DNA of 64,000 nucleotides from Molanna angustata (lineage: Eukaryota; Arthropoda; Insecta; Trichoptera; Molannidae): positions 6,849,052 through 6,913,051 of the forward strand of contig OY754973.1 of the NCBI GenBank assembly GCA_963576475.1, written 5' to 3'. Every line of letters starts with the position of its first letter. Positions within the stretch are counted from its first letter, which is position 1. Below, piece by piece: positions 34,191-46,647 of this stretch. A program made the position numbers and the translations under genes. The notes below the pieces were generated by a model. That model was not told the DNA's origin. It saw only the letters and a program-made list of their open reading frames with translations, and ran no database searches.

Positions 34191-34739
34191 TCCAACTATT
34201 CCGAGGAAAAAGCGAAAAACTTCAAGTGAATTCGTCACAATATTATATTTACTATTCAAAAGTATTAGGCAGGCTTAGCCTAGTGTTATACAAAAAAATA
34301 TATACGTCGATACAGTATTAACTTAGAGTACTTACTTCATGTAAAATTATGTCTTGTGTTTTTTTTGTTCTTTTATTAAAAAATGTTGTTTTTAATTGTT
34401 TTATGTTATTTGTATCCAAAACATTTTTTTTTGCTTTATATGGCAATTCACCTTATTTAGAGTGCTATATGCTTTGAATTAAAATATATAAAAAAGGAAG
34501 GTTTGGAATAGTTTCAGTAGAATATTAATAAGTTCTTAAATGTTGTGTATTTTAAGAAATTTTGACAACATGACATGCATTTTTTAATCATTCATAGATA
34601 ACTGGTGGGAGATATTAATTGGAGATGTGACACCAAAACCTCTTCATAATCATTGAATTATATGTACTACGTAGTACATATAAATCAATGTTCATAATAT
34701 AATATTTATCAAATTTCATGTGTGTCATTTTGTGTAGAA

Positions 34740-34855
34740 CAGCAACATAAAATATATTTTCCGAGCTGGAGACACTGCTCAGAAGAAAATGCCGTTTGGC
34801 AATAAGCTTTCCACTTGAGCAGGATGCAAGGATGTGTTTGTAAGTAAATAAATAA
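34740..34855 (+). mobile_element. SINE/LINE tail fragment
   Basis: AGAAAATGCCGTTTGGCAATAAG, then CCACTTGAGCAGGATGCAAGG and ATGTGTTTGTAAGTAAATAAATAAATAA. It closely follows the body and tail of the type 1 SINE at 3.0 kb without the tRNA head. Confidence 0.65.
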
Positions 34856-34859
34856 ATAA

Positions 34860-35535
34860 CGTTCGTCTTTCTGGCTTTTGTCTGCCGCCTCAAAGTATCG
34901 AATTGACATTATATGTGTGTGTGTTATTTGCATCGGTTGATAACAATTTATTGGCATGCGGTCTCGGGTTTCGACTAAGAAGATCTAACCTCAGGCATAA
35001 ACCAGTTGTCACTGACTGATGCGCTGCGCCCAATATCCGACCGTAGATATAATATCTCGGCTAATATCATCGACGGCCTTATTTTTTCCGCGCACTCTTT
35101 GCCGGACCTAGAATTTCGTGTTTTTATTCGTGTACAAAATTATCGCTTGTCTTATTATGGCGATTGTTAGACGACTCATTCTTGTTACGGTATTTGAACA
35201 CAGACAGAGCTCGCCATGCGATGGAATACGGGTGATATCACCTGGGCACAAACTAATTTTCGTACACTTGAATCCACCAATAAAATCAGTTGACATTGGA
35301 CGTTGTGTGAGTATTACCATGTATTTGTAACTACGAGATCTATTCCTAAGATATATACTATACAATTTACAGTCTAACCAAGGAGGGCTCAATGTTTTTT
35401 GACCAAATTTGGACATAGCTTGTTTTCCACGGCTAATCCAACTGTATTCATGAGTATTTATTAATTTTCAAACCATGATTTGCGAAACTTTGTATGGCCA
35501 AGTCTACTCTTTTCATGGTTTTTCAACTTGAAAAT
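34860..35535. other. Unassigned sequence
   Basis: No supported gene. 34970-35110 is less AT-rich and includes short frames on both strands with no motifs. Confidence 0.35.
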
Positions 35536-35539
35536 AAAA

Positions 35540-35920
35540 AAAAAACCAACTCAAAAGTGTTGCTTCGCAGCATATATATTATGCATATCGAGGGAGATCG
35601 CGATCCACTTCCACGCCGGCGACGCTATAGAGCCCATTGGCCCTGTTCACCACCGGACGCAGCCGCAACATCGGACAAACACAAATATGTTATGCATATG
35701 TACGAACTCAGAATTCAGAGTAGAATATTTAGTTTGTCTGTGTGTGTGTGTGTCCCTTAGAACTTTTGATCCGGTTGATTCACAGAGCCTAAAATTTCAA
35801 AAAGTATAAAAATTGTTATGTTTTATACTTATAATTTTGATTATTTACCAGTCAGGAATTATCGACAGTTGAATTTTTATTTTTGTATTAAACTATATCT
35901 CAATTGACACATTAACTAGG
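35540..35920 (-). repeat. Repeat A, partial copy (inverted)
   Basis: Matches the terminal half of repeat A on the minus strand: GCTTCGCAGCATATAT, then CAGAATTCAGAGTAGAATATTTAG, TGTGTGTGTGTCCCTTA and AACTTTTGATCCG. A foreign-looking GC-rich piece (about 35585-35690) interrupts it. It may form one copy with 36583-36915. Confidence 0.6.
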
Positions 35921-36302
35921 CACCCTGATGATACTTTTACATTATTTATTTATAATAAACATGATATTTTACATAAAGAGGTTTGACAACATTATCAAAG
36001 GTATATAAAAAAAATATATATATTATATTTAAGATAGAGACAATGGTAGGGTACACATACACATCCAGACCATTGACACTCTCTTGCGCTTTGTTGTCAA
36101 TTTGAGGTTTTGCTCTCCAATATGCTAGGGATAATCCCTGTGTTATATTGGGTGCAGTCTTTGGTTTTGTAAGTAAAACAACATTATTTTAAAGTGGATT
36201 CAGCACAATAATTGTGTAATCAATTATTGATCATACATTTCCTAACATGCACAGGCACTCTCCATAGTCTCCATACACACGTAATATACTGAACCATATA
36301 AA

Positions 36303-36421
<119 letters not shown>

Positions 36422-36582
36422 GTAAACAAACGAGAAAAAAGTTACTCTGGTGGATTTGATTCAATGATCCATAAAGTTATTTCCCTTTTGAACCTTTGGT
36501 AGTTATTATAAAGATATTACATTGGATATTATAAAGCTAGGAAGCTCAAAATTTCTATAAATATAGACTTAATTTATTTTGA

Positions 36583-36915
36583 CAAATTTATGTTTAACTG
36601 TCTCTATTTACATTTTTTTATTAAATATCGAAAAATGCTTAAACAGCCCAACTAGATAATTTAATTTAATATTAAATTATAGTATTCCATCTCAATTTGT
36701 CAACTTTTTTGAACAATTAGTGTAAAAATTTAAAATTTAGTGATCGTTTCTTACATATACATAAATGTTTCATACAATTTGGCAATATACACAATATCTA
36801 TAAGTAGTTTAATGATTAATCTCCATACATACATACATACCATCGAGCTGCTTACATATTCGGGGTAGGATAAAAGGACTGACCTCCACACTACCCTTTC
36901 TTGGAATACATGTTT
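36583..36915 (-). repeat. Repeat A, partial copy (inverted)
   Basis: On the minus strand it follows repeat A from the poly-stretch through CCATCGAGCTGC...GGGGTAGGATAAAAGGACTGACCTCCACACTACC (plus-strand reading), equivalent to 54950-55025 of copy 4. Divergent. Confidence 0.6.
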
Positions 36916-36920
36916 TGTAA

Positions 36921-36967
36921 ACGCCCCCCTCCACGGCGAAAAGGATCAAGAACTTTGGCGGAAACTA
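36921..36967 (+). mobile_element. Decayed Helitron-like 3' terminus
   Basis: ACGCCCCCCTCCACGGCG, then GATCAAGAACTTTGGCGG and AAACTA match 31974-32017 in order, but the left arm of the hairpin is missing and the final CTAG reads CTAT. Confidence 0.4.
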
Positions 36968-36999
36968 TATATTCGTCCCTCAAATGAAAATCAGATCGT

Positions 37000-38720
37000 T
37001 CCTTTGTTTTTTTTCGTTGTTCTTGTTTTTTTTTGTGTGTTTATGTTATAAACACTCAAAAAGAAGTACTAGAGTAGAGTATTAGATTGTTATATGTATT
37101 AGTGAATGTTTAAAATGTTGAAAAACTCCGAGCCATCAGTTAACTTTCGTATAAAGGCGTTTTCGATTTCTTTATGTATTCGACGTGCCTAGAAACACAA
37201 GTGAAATTATGATGTACCTACCTAACATTAAAGAGAAAGCCGTTTAAAACTGTCTAATATTTTTTGCCTTCGTGGTCATTTTATTATTACTTGGACAAAA
37301 TTTTGCACACGTAACTTCCACTCTTTATTATCCCCGCTCGTCAATGAGCGTCCCAAAAAACATTCTTGAAATATTTTTAAGTAACCGATTAAATTGCAGT
37401 AATCTTCAACTACTCCTCTCTCAGATCAATCGAGTAATTTTAATATTTCCTTCACTCCATTCTCCGTAATTTAATTGTACCTATACCAACCTCGATTAAT
37501 TGAAGCAATTAACGATGAAAATCGTTAATTGCTTGTTAATCGGTTGTTTTTAAATGTATTGTAAGTATTTATCGCTAACAAGAAAGTAAATAATTTTCTA
37601 ATGAATCTTCTTATTGGTTTACGTCGCTCATAGCATCGAATCTTGTTGTAGTTTTTGTCTTGAAAACCAGAAAAAAACAGTTGTTTTTCTAAATCATCCC
37701 AATTGATTTAGAAAAAATCATTATTTAGCAATTATCAACCGGTTATTTTTAGCTTTGTTTAGAATCCGAAATAGATTCCGCATCTGCAAAACTGCAACGT
37801 GTGGGATTCGAGAGTGTCGGTAACTTCCAATGATATCCTTAATTCCATGACCAAGACTACATTCCTGCCAAAGAGATCATTGATCTATTGAAAGGAGCGA
37901 ATAAATGATATCACATGTTTTTTCGACTGTTTTTCCTTTCAGACGTTTAACTTTAAACAATTCGTGTTTGTTATTGGTACGTTAATATAACGACCGCGAT
38001 TTAGGTACACCACAAATTCCAGACATTTTACGAAACGTTTTACGATAAACTTAATTTCGGCTATCATCTCTTTTTTTTATTTCCTCTTCGCTTTTATCTC
38101 TCTGATAAAATGTGAATATTATAATAAACAAAAGTGTACAGGTGGGAGGTACAATATGATAATGTGAGGGTCGGTTCTGGTGCTGGTACGGAACCATAAA
38201 TTAGACGGCGCTGTTTGGTGTTATGTATCTCGCGGTTTTTTTATATTTTTCTTGTACAAAAGTACAAGAGTTTTTATCACACCGGGTGCATTCGGAAGTA
38301 TACCAGTCGTAAATTCACGTGTATGATATCGCGACAGGAATATTTTTTGGGCAGGTACATAGTCGTAATTTTAGAATATCGCAGTCGCGACGTTGACTCT
38401 GTGTTAGGACGTGGGATGCTGTCTCTATCCACTTTTGAGTTTCCGATAGAACTGTCAGATTTTGCGAATTAAATTATCCGTCTTCGTGTACTCCTGATAA
38501 GAATTATCAATTCTCTGTCCATTTAGGTATATGTATATCGTCGAGTATGATTTGTTGATTCTACACTGTGGTGGCAGATACTAGAACTAAAAAAATATTT
38601 ACTTGAATTATCTATTATTTAGAGTGCACTTTGTTTATTTACAAGTATTAGTTATTCAGCATAGACCAGGCACATATTATGTTGAATATAACTTCATTGA
38701 ATAGATTATTACATCATGAT
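37000..38720. other. Low-repeat region with hairpins and homeodomain-like words
   Basis: No recognised gene. A perfect 14-bp inverted repeat AAGCAATTAACGAT-gaaa-ATCGTTAATTGCTT sits at 37503-37534, with TTAATTG and TAATTAG-type words around it. A second hairpin lies at about 37682-37713 (TTTTCTAAATC with GATTTAGAAAA). 38140-38480 is CpG-richer with an open plus-strand stretch of 85 codons that has no domain. Confidence 0.35.
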
Positions 38721-38724
38721 TATC

Positions 38725-38885
38725 TTATAAATTGTAAAAAAAAACACTTATAAATAGAAACACAGTTAGATTCCATAGTGAGTATATTTATTTGCCTTTA
38801 AGCGCTTTCGCCAGTCACAGCTGGCATCCTCAGAGGCACACAATATACTCTGTGTTTTTGTGTTTTTTTTTTACAATTTATAATT
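38725..38885. mobile_element. Short inverted-ended unit enclosing a hammerhead-like motif
   Basis: TTATAAATTGTAAAAAAAAA on the left pairs with TTTTTTTTTTACAATTTATAA on the right, and an inner AAACACAG pairs with CTCTGTGTTT. Between them the minus strand (38833-38802) reads CTGAGGAT, a GCCAG/CTGGC stem with a 6-nt loop, then GAAAGCGC. The box CTGAGGA fits the hammerhead CUGANGA consensus, with one extra T before the stem. Confidence 0.45.
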
Positions 38886-39009
38886 ATGAACTTCCACTGT
38901 GTCAACGAAAAAACCTTCATGATTATCTTTTTCAATCGACTCACTTCTGAGCATTCTTGCATTCTTCACGATTTCTATGAATTCTCGATTTGGCTGATTC
39001 TTGACCAGA

Positions 39010-39256
39010 TATTACCAAGAGGCTTGATCAATTATGTTTCTTATCTTGGTCATATGGCAAGAAAGGAAAATGATAGATGGACATCACGAATTTGACAATG
39101 GAGATCTTGGAAAGACAAAAGAGGAGTAAGTAGGTCGACCTTAGAAAGGATGGGCTGAGTGAGGATATAGTTACTGTCGCAGGAACAAAGTGGTACAGGG
39201 AGGTTCTGGATAGAGGAGGGTGGAAAAAGTTGAAGGAGGCCTACATACAGCAGTGA
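39010..39256 (+). pseudogene. RTE-like LINE C-terminal fragment
   Basis: Reading across frames: YLGHMARKENDRWTSRI, QWRSWKDKRG, then VTVAGTKWYRE, GGWKKLKEAYIQQ and stop. This is the usual end of RTE-type ORFs (GHI-R, W-P, R-R-R-DD, VAG--W, AY-QQW). Frameshifted and truncated at both ends. Confidence 0.75.
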
Positions 39257-39259
39257 AGA

Positions 39260-39715
39260 GATGGCTCAGAAGAAAATATTTTCTTGGTGTCCTCCTTGTC
39301 AGTTGAATGTTGCATCATAATATATTTAGGCTATTTCCTGCTTGTAACTCTTTATTTTGCCTTTTACTTTTGATTTCTACTCCAATTTATTATTTTTATA
39401 TGCCATTATATGATAAAATATATTATTCACTTACTATGTTCTTGTTTTAGATTTAAACACATTTACACGTTTGTCACCTGATCTCTTTGGCAATGGGTTT
39501 CCGTGATCATTTGATTTCCTTTATTTTAATGGCTCATTTAGGTACATCGTTGTATTTTCCAAATTAATTGTATCACCATCTTTATCCAACAATTATTTAA
39601 ATTTGAAATTATCCTACCTACCTTTTTCAGCATCTTTAATACATTTTCCTGTAACACTTTTGCTAACGATATCAGAGTCTATAGAGACAGTATCGTTTCC
39701 ATTTTTATTTTACGT
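39260..39715. other. AT-rich, unassigned
   Basis: No gene, repeat or hairpin of note was recognised. Confidence 0.4.
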
Positions 39716-39945
39716 TTAATAGGTGCAGTGAGTTTGGTATGCGAAATAATTTTTATTTATGAACGGGAAGAGCATTGAAAAAACGTCACATTGCATCATC
39801 AACAAACAGCTTGTCATAGGAAACAGCAAATTAGATAGGCAAATTAATTCCACCCAAAGTGTGGCAACTTTCATTGTAAACTTTATATCTTTATGAATGC
39901 TGTTAATAGTGTTCAAAAAATTATTTAATTCTTCTTCTCCGTGAG
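39716..39945 (-). pseudogene. Inverted 5' piece of the Penelope-like element
   Basis: From about 39945 leftward the minus strand encodes EEELNNFLNTINSIHKDIKF followed by TM, the segment that normally comes just before the (L/I)PFLDV box in Penelope polymerases. It meets the main copy head to head at a near-perfect palindrome (TTCTTCTTCTC and GAGAAGAAGAA, 39930-39955). Beyond the first 22 residues the frame loses similarity. Penelope-like elements are known for such inverted partial copies. Confidence 0.6.
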
Positions 39946-40952
39946 AAGAAGAATTAAATCATTTAAATAAGAAGGAAAATAACAGACAAATACCTTTCTT
40001 AGACGTTTTAGTGTTAAAAAAAGCAAACGGTAAACTGGGGCACACAGTATATAGAAAGCCCACACACACCGATAGATACCTACACGCAACGTCCAATCAT
40101 CACCCCGCACAAATATGCTCAGTCGCAAAAACACTAATAACAAGATCAAAAAGAATTGCAGACCACGAGCATAAAAAACAAGAATTAGAATACACGAAAA
40201 ATGCTCTACGTTGTAATGGTTTCTCAGACTATATAATAAACAAAGCATTAAAGAGTCCAAAAACAGTGAAAGAAAAATCCAATGAAACACCATTATCAAC
40301 AGCCCGACTACCATATATCAAAGGCGTCACCGATAAAATCAGCCGTCTATTAAACAAAAATAACATACGTACCGTTTTCAGCACAACAAATAAAATATCA
40401 ACCTTTCTAAGAAACCCGAAAGACATCATTCCACTTGAAGCTCATGGAGTATATGAAATACCGTGCGGATCGTGCAATAAGACTTATGTAGGAAGAACCA
40501 ATCGAAAAGTTGAAGCACGAATAGCGGAGCACAGAGTCGACATGAGAAACAAAAAACTTACATCCTCACTTGTACAACACTCGCTCACAGAAGGACATAC
40601 AATAGATTTTGACCATTCAAAAATAATAGCAAGTTTAAACAGTGAACCTCTCAGAATTTACAGGGAAGCTATAGAAATATATAAGAGAAGGGATATAATG
40701 AACAATCGGGACGACGGAGTTCGTTTGCCTAGTACCTGGAAGAACATTTTATATGACAAACAATACAATAATAATATTAATAATATCATAGCGAAAATAA
40801 CCCCAAAACACAACAATAATAATATTAATGTCACAACTAAAATTAACAATAAATCACAACACAAAAATAATGATAAAATATTATTACCAACGAACACGAC
40901 AGCAGGTGGGCGTGTCACAAGGAGCCAATCACGTCGCGCTAACAATATTTGA
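39945..40952 (+). pseudogene. Penelope-like element: end of polymerase plus GIY-YIG endonuclease
   Basis: Open without a stop from 39945 to the TGA at 40950. The start shows ENNRQIPFLDVLVLKK and YRKPTHTDRYLH, the C-terminal polymerase boxes of Penelope-like elements. Numbering from 40011, the GIY-YIG domain has HGVYEIPCGSC at 145-155 and TYVGRTNRK at 158-166, then AEHR and a later Glu in REAIEIYKRR; C152, C155, H190 and H196 fit the metal-binding motif of this nuclease class. The basic C-terminus (GRVTRSQSRR) is Asn-rich. The catalytic YVDD region is missing, so the copy is 5'-truncated and inactive. Confidence 0.9.
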
Positions 40953-41040
40953 CATAAGCGGCCATCTTGTACGCTACGAGTCACTTGACGGTGAGCTTTC
41001 AGTGTGAGTAGACGTGTGTCGCGCGCGTGCTTTTCGTTAA

Positions 41041-41085
41041 GTCCTTGAAAATGCCTGGTGATATTCAGGCGAAACGTCGGAAGGC
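41041..41085 (+). ncRNA. Hammerhead-like hairpin motif (3), next to the Penelope-like ORF
   Basis: CTTGAAAAT precedes a 5-bp stem (GCCTG 41053-41057 with CAGGC 41066-41070), followed by GAAACGTC. It lies 90 bp after the ORF stop. Hammerhead ribozymes are known in terminal repeats of Penelope-like elements, and this has the same plan, but the first box departs from CUGANGA at two positions and one T is extra, so it is probably a decayed copy. Confidence 0.4.
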
Positions 41086-41172
41086 AAATGGTCTTAGTCA
41101 AGACCTACTGACACGGGAAAACCGAGATAAAAATATTATAACATATTTCACACCCGTGAAAACATCAAATAT

Positions 41173-42386
<1,214 letters not shown>

Positions 42387-42549
42387 TAATTCCTTTTCTA
42401 ACGATATGATAATCATTCAATCAAGATACGAAGATATTCATATCATGATTCATATTTTTTCCTCGAAGAAAATATTAAGTATGCATTTATGTAGCCTTTT
42501 CAACCTCGACAGTTATTAGAAATGCCAATTGATTCAAAATCAAATTCCT

Positions 42550-42700
42550 GGGAGGCAAGTCTGGTCAACAGGCGGAATCAAAACCATCCATGTTTACCCA
42601 TATCATGGATATAATTGTAGAACTCCATAAGATAATTATATTTATGATATGGGAAAACATGAATAGTTTTGATTTCGCCTGTTGACCAGATTCGCCCCCC
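42550..42700. mobile_element. MITE family M, copy 1
   Basis: A 151-bp hairpin: GGGAGGCAAGTCTGGTCAAC at 42550 pairs with GTTGACCAGATTCGCCCCCC ending 42700, and pairing continues inward through GGCGGAATCAAAAC and CATATCATGGATATAATT. Relatives sit at 47665-47792 and 54119-54283. No target duplication is obvious. Confidence 0.85.
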
Positions 42701-42702
42701 TG

Positions 42703-42961
42703 GTGACATCACATTTCTTTTAGGTTTGTTTCGGGCGTAGATCGTAATTGAGAAAATTATTCCATAAATTTGTCTTTCTAAGAGCTTTGGTTCGTCTGTG
42801 GAGAACGAAAGTATCTTCGTTTCGGAATTATAACCATCAAATGAAGAGTCAATAAAGAAATTATTGCCAATCGAGGAAAAATTAACAACATTCCACTTCG
42901 CGTCAGACAGAGAGTCTACAAAATTAATCGTAAAAATTCCTTCAGTTGGTATTTTGTTCAA
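42703..42961 (-). CDS. Unidentified coding-like frame next to the MITE
   Basis: From 42964 leftward the minus strand is open for about 85 codons before entering the MITE: LNKIPTEGIFTINFVDSLSD ... PKLLERQIYGIIFSITIYAR and NKPKRN. Balanced amino-acid use with alternating hydrophobic residues suggests a beta-rich protein segment rather than noise. There is no good splice acceptor at its start (TTAAAAG only). I cannot name the family. It could be a host exon damaged by the MITE or a relic. Confidence 0.3.
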
Positions 42962-43980
42962 CTTTTAATGTCTGATGGTTTCAATATGTCGTTCTTTTTA
43001 TTAACATCTTGTTATGGATTCTTATAGTACAGATCATTAATTTTTTAGCGGTCTTCAAACATCTTCAATAAGCGATCACTGATTAATTTGAGGTTATTCT
43101 ATAGACTGGAAAAAACACCGATGTATTGAAATGAGTCTGCATTATACGAAATGGATTTTCACAGTTCATCTTATTGGCTGTTAGTTTATCGACATAATAT
43201 ATTTTTCCACTATAGTGAAGATGTTCAAATTCTGAAATGAGGATTAATTCAAATATTTTTATATTTATTTTATCTTATCGACTTTTTTTGTTTGTACTTT
43301 CGACTTAGATAAATAAAATGTTCATTTATTTATTTAGATTTTACTCGATTGATTTGTGGAAACAAATTGATTTACAGGATATAAATAGAATTTATAAACG
43401 GGTACCAAAGCGCATCGTAGGAATAATGTTGATTTGATCATATTGTAGTTATTTTTATTTTAGTATAGTTAATAAGAAGCAGATTTTCTTCTTTGTTGAG
43501 TACTAAACCACCGATATGCTTCCGATTAACTTTAATATGAATAAAAATATTAAAACAAAATAACTTTATTTATTTCCATTCGTTTATTTTTATAACACTT
43601 CTAGTTTCAAAACCTACAATTCAATTTCTCAGTTGAGTTAAAGCTAATTTGTTGTGATGCCCGGCAATGTCATGAGTATAGTAGGAGGTGGGGGTGATAG
43701 AGGATTAATTTAAACATATTTAATATGATTAATTTCACCTCGTTCTTTCATTGATAGCAGTCACCTATTCATCAAGGAAGATGTTTATATTTGTTTGTTG
43801 ATTGTGATACTCTAATCAGTTGGTGTATATCAGGATGTCATAAAAGCTTGGTTAGATATATGATTGTTATTATCCACAGTTTAGTTGCGATGCGATAGCT
43901 TAGCAGTTTGTCCGAGATGGGGTGAATTCCTTCGGCTGTTTATTGGCGCGTCGGAGATTGGCCATTAAATAAAGTGTAGT
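42962..43980. other. AT-rich, unassigned
   Basis: No supported gene. 43890-43980 is GC-richer and leads into the coding-like block. Confidence 0.4.
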
Positions 43981-43981
43981 T

Positions 43982-45330
43982 TTGATTAGGACCGCCGTGG
44001 CTCTCTTCTGGCACAAGGATTTTATGACTGACCCTCCGGGGATCACCACGACGACGCGGCGGTACGCAAGTACATATAAATTGCATCCAACCAATATCGA
44101 AGCTAAAGAAGATTCAAACCGTTTTCCAATTCAACATTTCAAGGATCCTTGTATTATGGAAATACGCTCTTAGAAATCGTATCGGACAAGGATCGTTAAT
44201 CAAGAATTCAATTCGTGACATGCTTTATGGTTTATAGCTACACCTGGGGTTTCGTGGATGCTGTTTATCTCATTTCCAACCACATTGTTGAACTTAATGA
44301 CAGTCAAATGAAAAATAACGTTGTAAGAACTTGTCTTGTAGAACTCCATCTTAGAGTTTTATTACGTCGTAATTGTCATTCAGGTTCCACTCAAATTAAT
44401 TTCCTTACATAGAAAAATTGTTATGGCTTATTAGGCCTTTACCAACTGTTAACTTAGAAAAGTGGTTATTACTTATGTTTACATTTAACACGTGTCATCT
44501 TTTGAATGATTCAACCTTGTACAATGCTAACGAAATCGGTGTAAGAAATTGTGATTTGGGGACGGAATCATAAGTGAAATATTCCGAATTGCTGCGACAG
44601 ATCCAGAAGAAATTTCCGAAATATTAAAATACATTCGTGTATTTCCAGATCTCCTTCAAATCTGTAACTATCTTGCAAAGGGGCGTGGCGATTTGTTCTT
44701 CTCATTCAAAATCATTAATTTTGTGATAGACTGCCTAATGTTACTTGAACGTTTGGGTTTACCTTAAAACTACACGGGGTCTAGATAGTGGCCATGAGAG
44801 CCTAGCCAGTAAAGTTGTGGGTGGCCGCAGCCCCATCCTATGTTTCTGGGCAAAAGGTCAGTGCCCCCTTTAATTCTTTCCTATGGAAGAGCGGGGCAGA
44901 CGCTTTAATGTCTTGCTCGACGGTGGCGACGAGGATTCATCCTGCATCACTCACTTGGCGTGGAGATCGAAGAACTGAAAGTACAGTCAACGTGGTGAGG
45001 TTCCTGTAAATCGCCCCCCGCCTTGTGGTAGTGGTATGAAATATGCTTGATGGTAGTTTCTTGTTTTGTCCGACGAGCAGCCACCCCGGAGATGTAAAGA
45101 GCTACATGTTTTAAAAAGTTCCCTATGGGGTAGGAGACTGCGAAATTCTGTTGAGTAATGTTAACACTACATGCAATGTAGAAGACATAATATTTTCATT
45201 AAACCTAACGCTATAAGTTTTTGCCCGTCATACCTTGGTGCACATTTTCACAATGCGTAATGGATTAGTTGATGAGGTTGACGTCTTGTCTGAATGTTCA
45301 ACGCTTCAAAAAATACTTGAGTGCTACTGA
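43982..45330 (+). pseudogene. Decayed unidentified coding block
   Basis: Successive plus-strand open pieces look like fragments of real protein in changing frames: 43982-44173 (HPTNIEAKEDSNRFPIQHF), 44203-44412 (NNVVRTCLVELHLRVLLRRN), 44388-44573 (RPLPTVNLEKWLLLMFTF), 44555-44767 (EEISEILKYIRVFPDLLQIC), 44815-45009 and 45139-45330 (LVDEVDVLSECSTLQKILEC, with one stop before it). Pieces 2 to 4 nearly abut or overlap, as expected after small frameshifts. I recognise no domain. A host gene relic, an unfamiliar mobile-element protein or an old viral insertion are all possible. Confidence 0.35.
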
Positions 45331-45436
45331 TGACGAACCGACGAAATCATCATGATGTAATTGGCAGTCGCTATTTTTCGATTTATATAATAATGTGAAT
45401 ACTTCCTAACACCCTTTGCAAGTGAAGAGTTAATTA

Positions 45437-46193
45437 AAACTAGTTGCATGTAACACATGAGATCCAACTGTCGACAGCGATTGTATGTATAGTTGAAGAA
45501 TAAGTACCAAACCCATAAATACAAATTATTTATTATTTTATAATATTTGGTTTTCTATACAACACATGTACCTAGGTAGTCAAGATAGGATAGTATGGAG
45601 GTCATTCTTTTTTTCCTACCCGGAATATGAAAACAGCATGATGGTATATATTGTATGTTTGGAGATGAAGTATTAAACTATTATGTCTTCTTTGATATTG
45701 TGTATAGGTGACTACCATACAAATTGTATGAAGCGATGTCGTTTCTGAGATATATGGAAAAATAAACCAAAATTTCAAAAGTTGATAACCCCTGACTGAT
45801 ACAAAAATTCACATTTCTGAGTATAAAAGTTTTGTAGGCCTATAAGTGTTTGTATATTCTGAAAATTTGGGCTCTGTTAATTGAGCGGATCAAAAGTTAT
45901 AAGGGGGGGACGGACACACACAGACACACGAAATGTTCTACTCCGAATTCTGAGTAAATCCGTGTATCGAACATATATGCTGCGAAGCCTCTAAGTTGGT
46001 ATTTTTTGACTTCAAAGTTGGAAAAGCCGTGAAAAAAGTAGACCTCTGCATACAATTCTCGCGTATCCTGGCTTGAAACATTGTCGATATGTTAAGAGAA
46101 CAAAGTTCTCCTGAACAAATCGACAGTTGGATAATGTCGATTCATTAAGAGAATTGAATTCTCATGAACGAATCGACAGTTGGAAAATATCAA
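45437..46193 (+). repeat. Repeat A, copy 2 (internal deletion)
   Basis: Starts ACTAGTTGCATGTAACACAT, GATCCAACTGTCGAC. At about 45740 it jumps to TTTCTGAGATATATGG, skipping roughly 300 bp present in copy 3. It ends with two different terminal hairpins in a row, AGAGAACAAAGTTCTC and AGAGAATTGAATTCTC, each followed by ATCGACAGTTGGA. Confidence 0.85.
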
Positions 46194-46647
46194 TGCACGG
46201 TACAGTTCAGACACCAATAATCTGTGAACTGTACTGTACAATAATCTCTGAAGCCTTTTTTGCTCTTTTTTGGAATTACATTTATACTACCCAATTTTTT
46301 TCCCCGCAAAATTCATCATGTGTCATTATTTTTTAACAAATTTCTTTTCTTGATAATATACTTCTATTCCTTTTGTTTGAAGGTATGGTATATATTGGTA
46401 CACATTCCATTTACCTGTCATTTTACCAGCACTTAGATGCCTTTTAACATGACATGTAACTTAACGTCGGGTTTCTCTAAAATAGTGGACTCTGAACTTG
46501 ACATGGCGCTAATGGAATTTATATCACACTCCGTATTTTAAACATCCTCGAACCACCGATGGAAAAATAAATGAAAATGATAGGTCTACAAATGCACCTA
46601 TTTTCAAAAATTGGCATATTTTCATATAGGTATTTAAACTTTACTGT
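46194..46647. other. Unassigned spacer between two A copies
   Basis: Contains a hairpin near 46198-46240 (TACAGTTCAGA with TGTGAACTGTA) and AT-rich DNA. No gene. Confidence 0.4.

Noticed and set aside
38215..38472. 85-codon plus-strand frame in a CpG-richer patch
   Set aside because: Starts at a TTG, has no domain, and nothing shows splicing or promoter elements; listed only as part of the unassigned region.
39780..39840. FVDD-like tetrad on the minus strand near the Penelope-like element
   Set aside because: It lies in a different frame and in the wrong order relative to the FLNTINS block, so it is probably coincidental.
44815..45009. 64-codon frame with WRGDRRTESTVNVV taken alone as a protein
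   Set aside because: Too short to stand alone; reported only as one piece of the decayed block.
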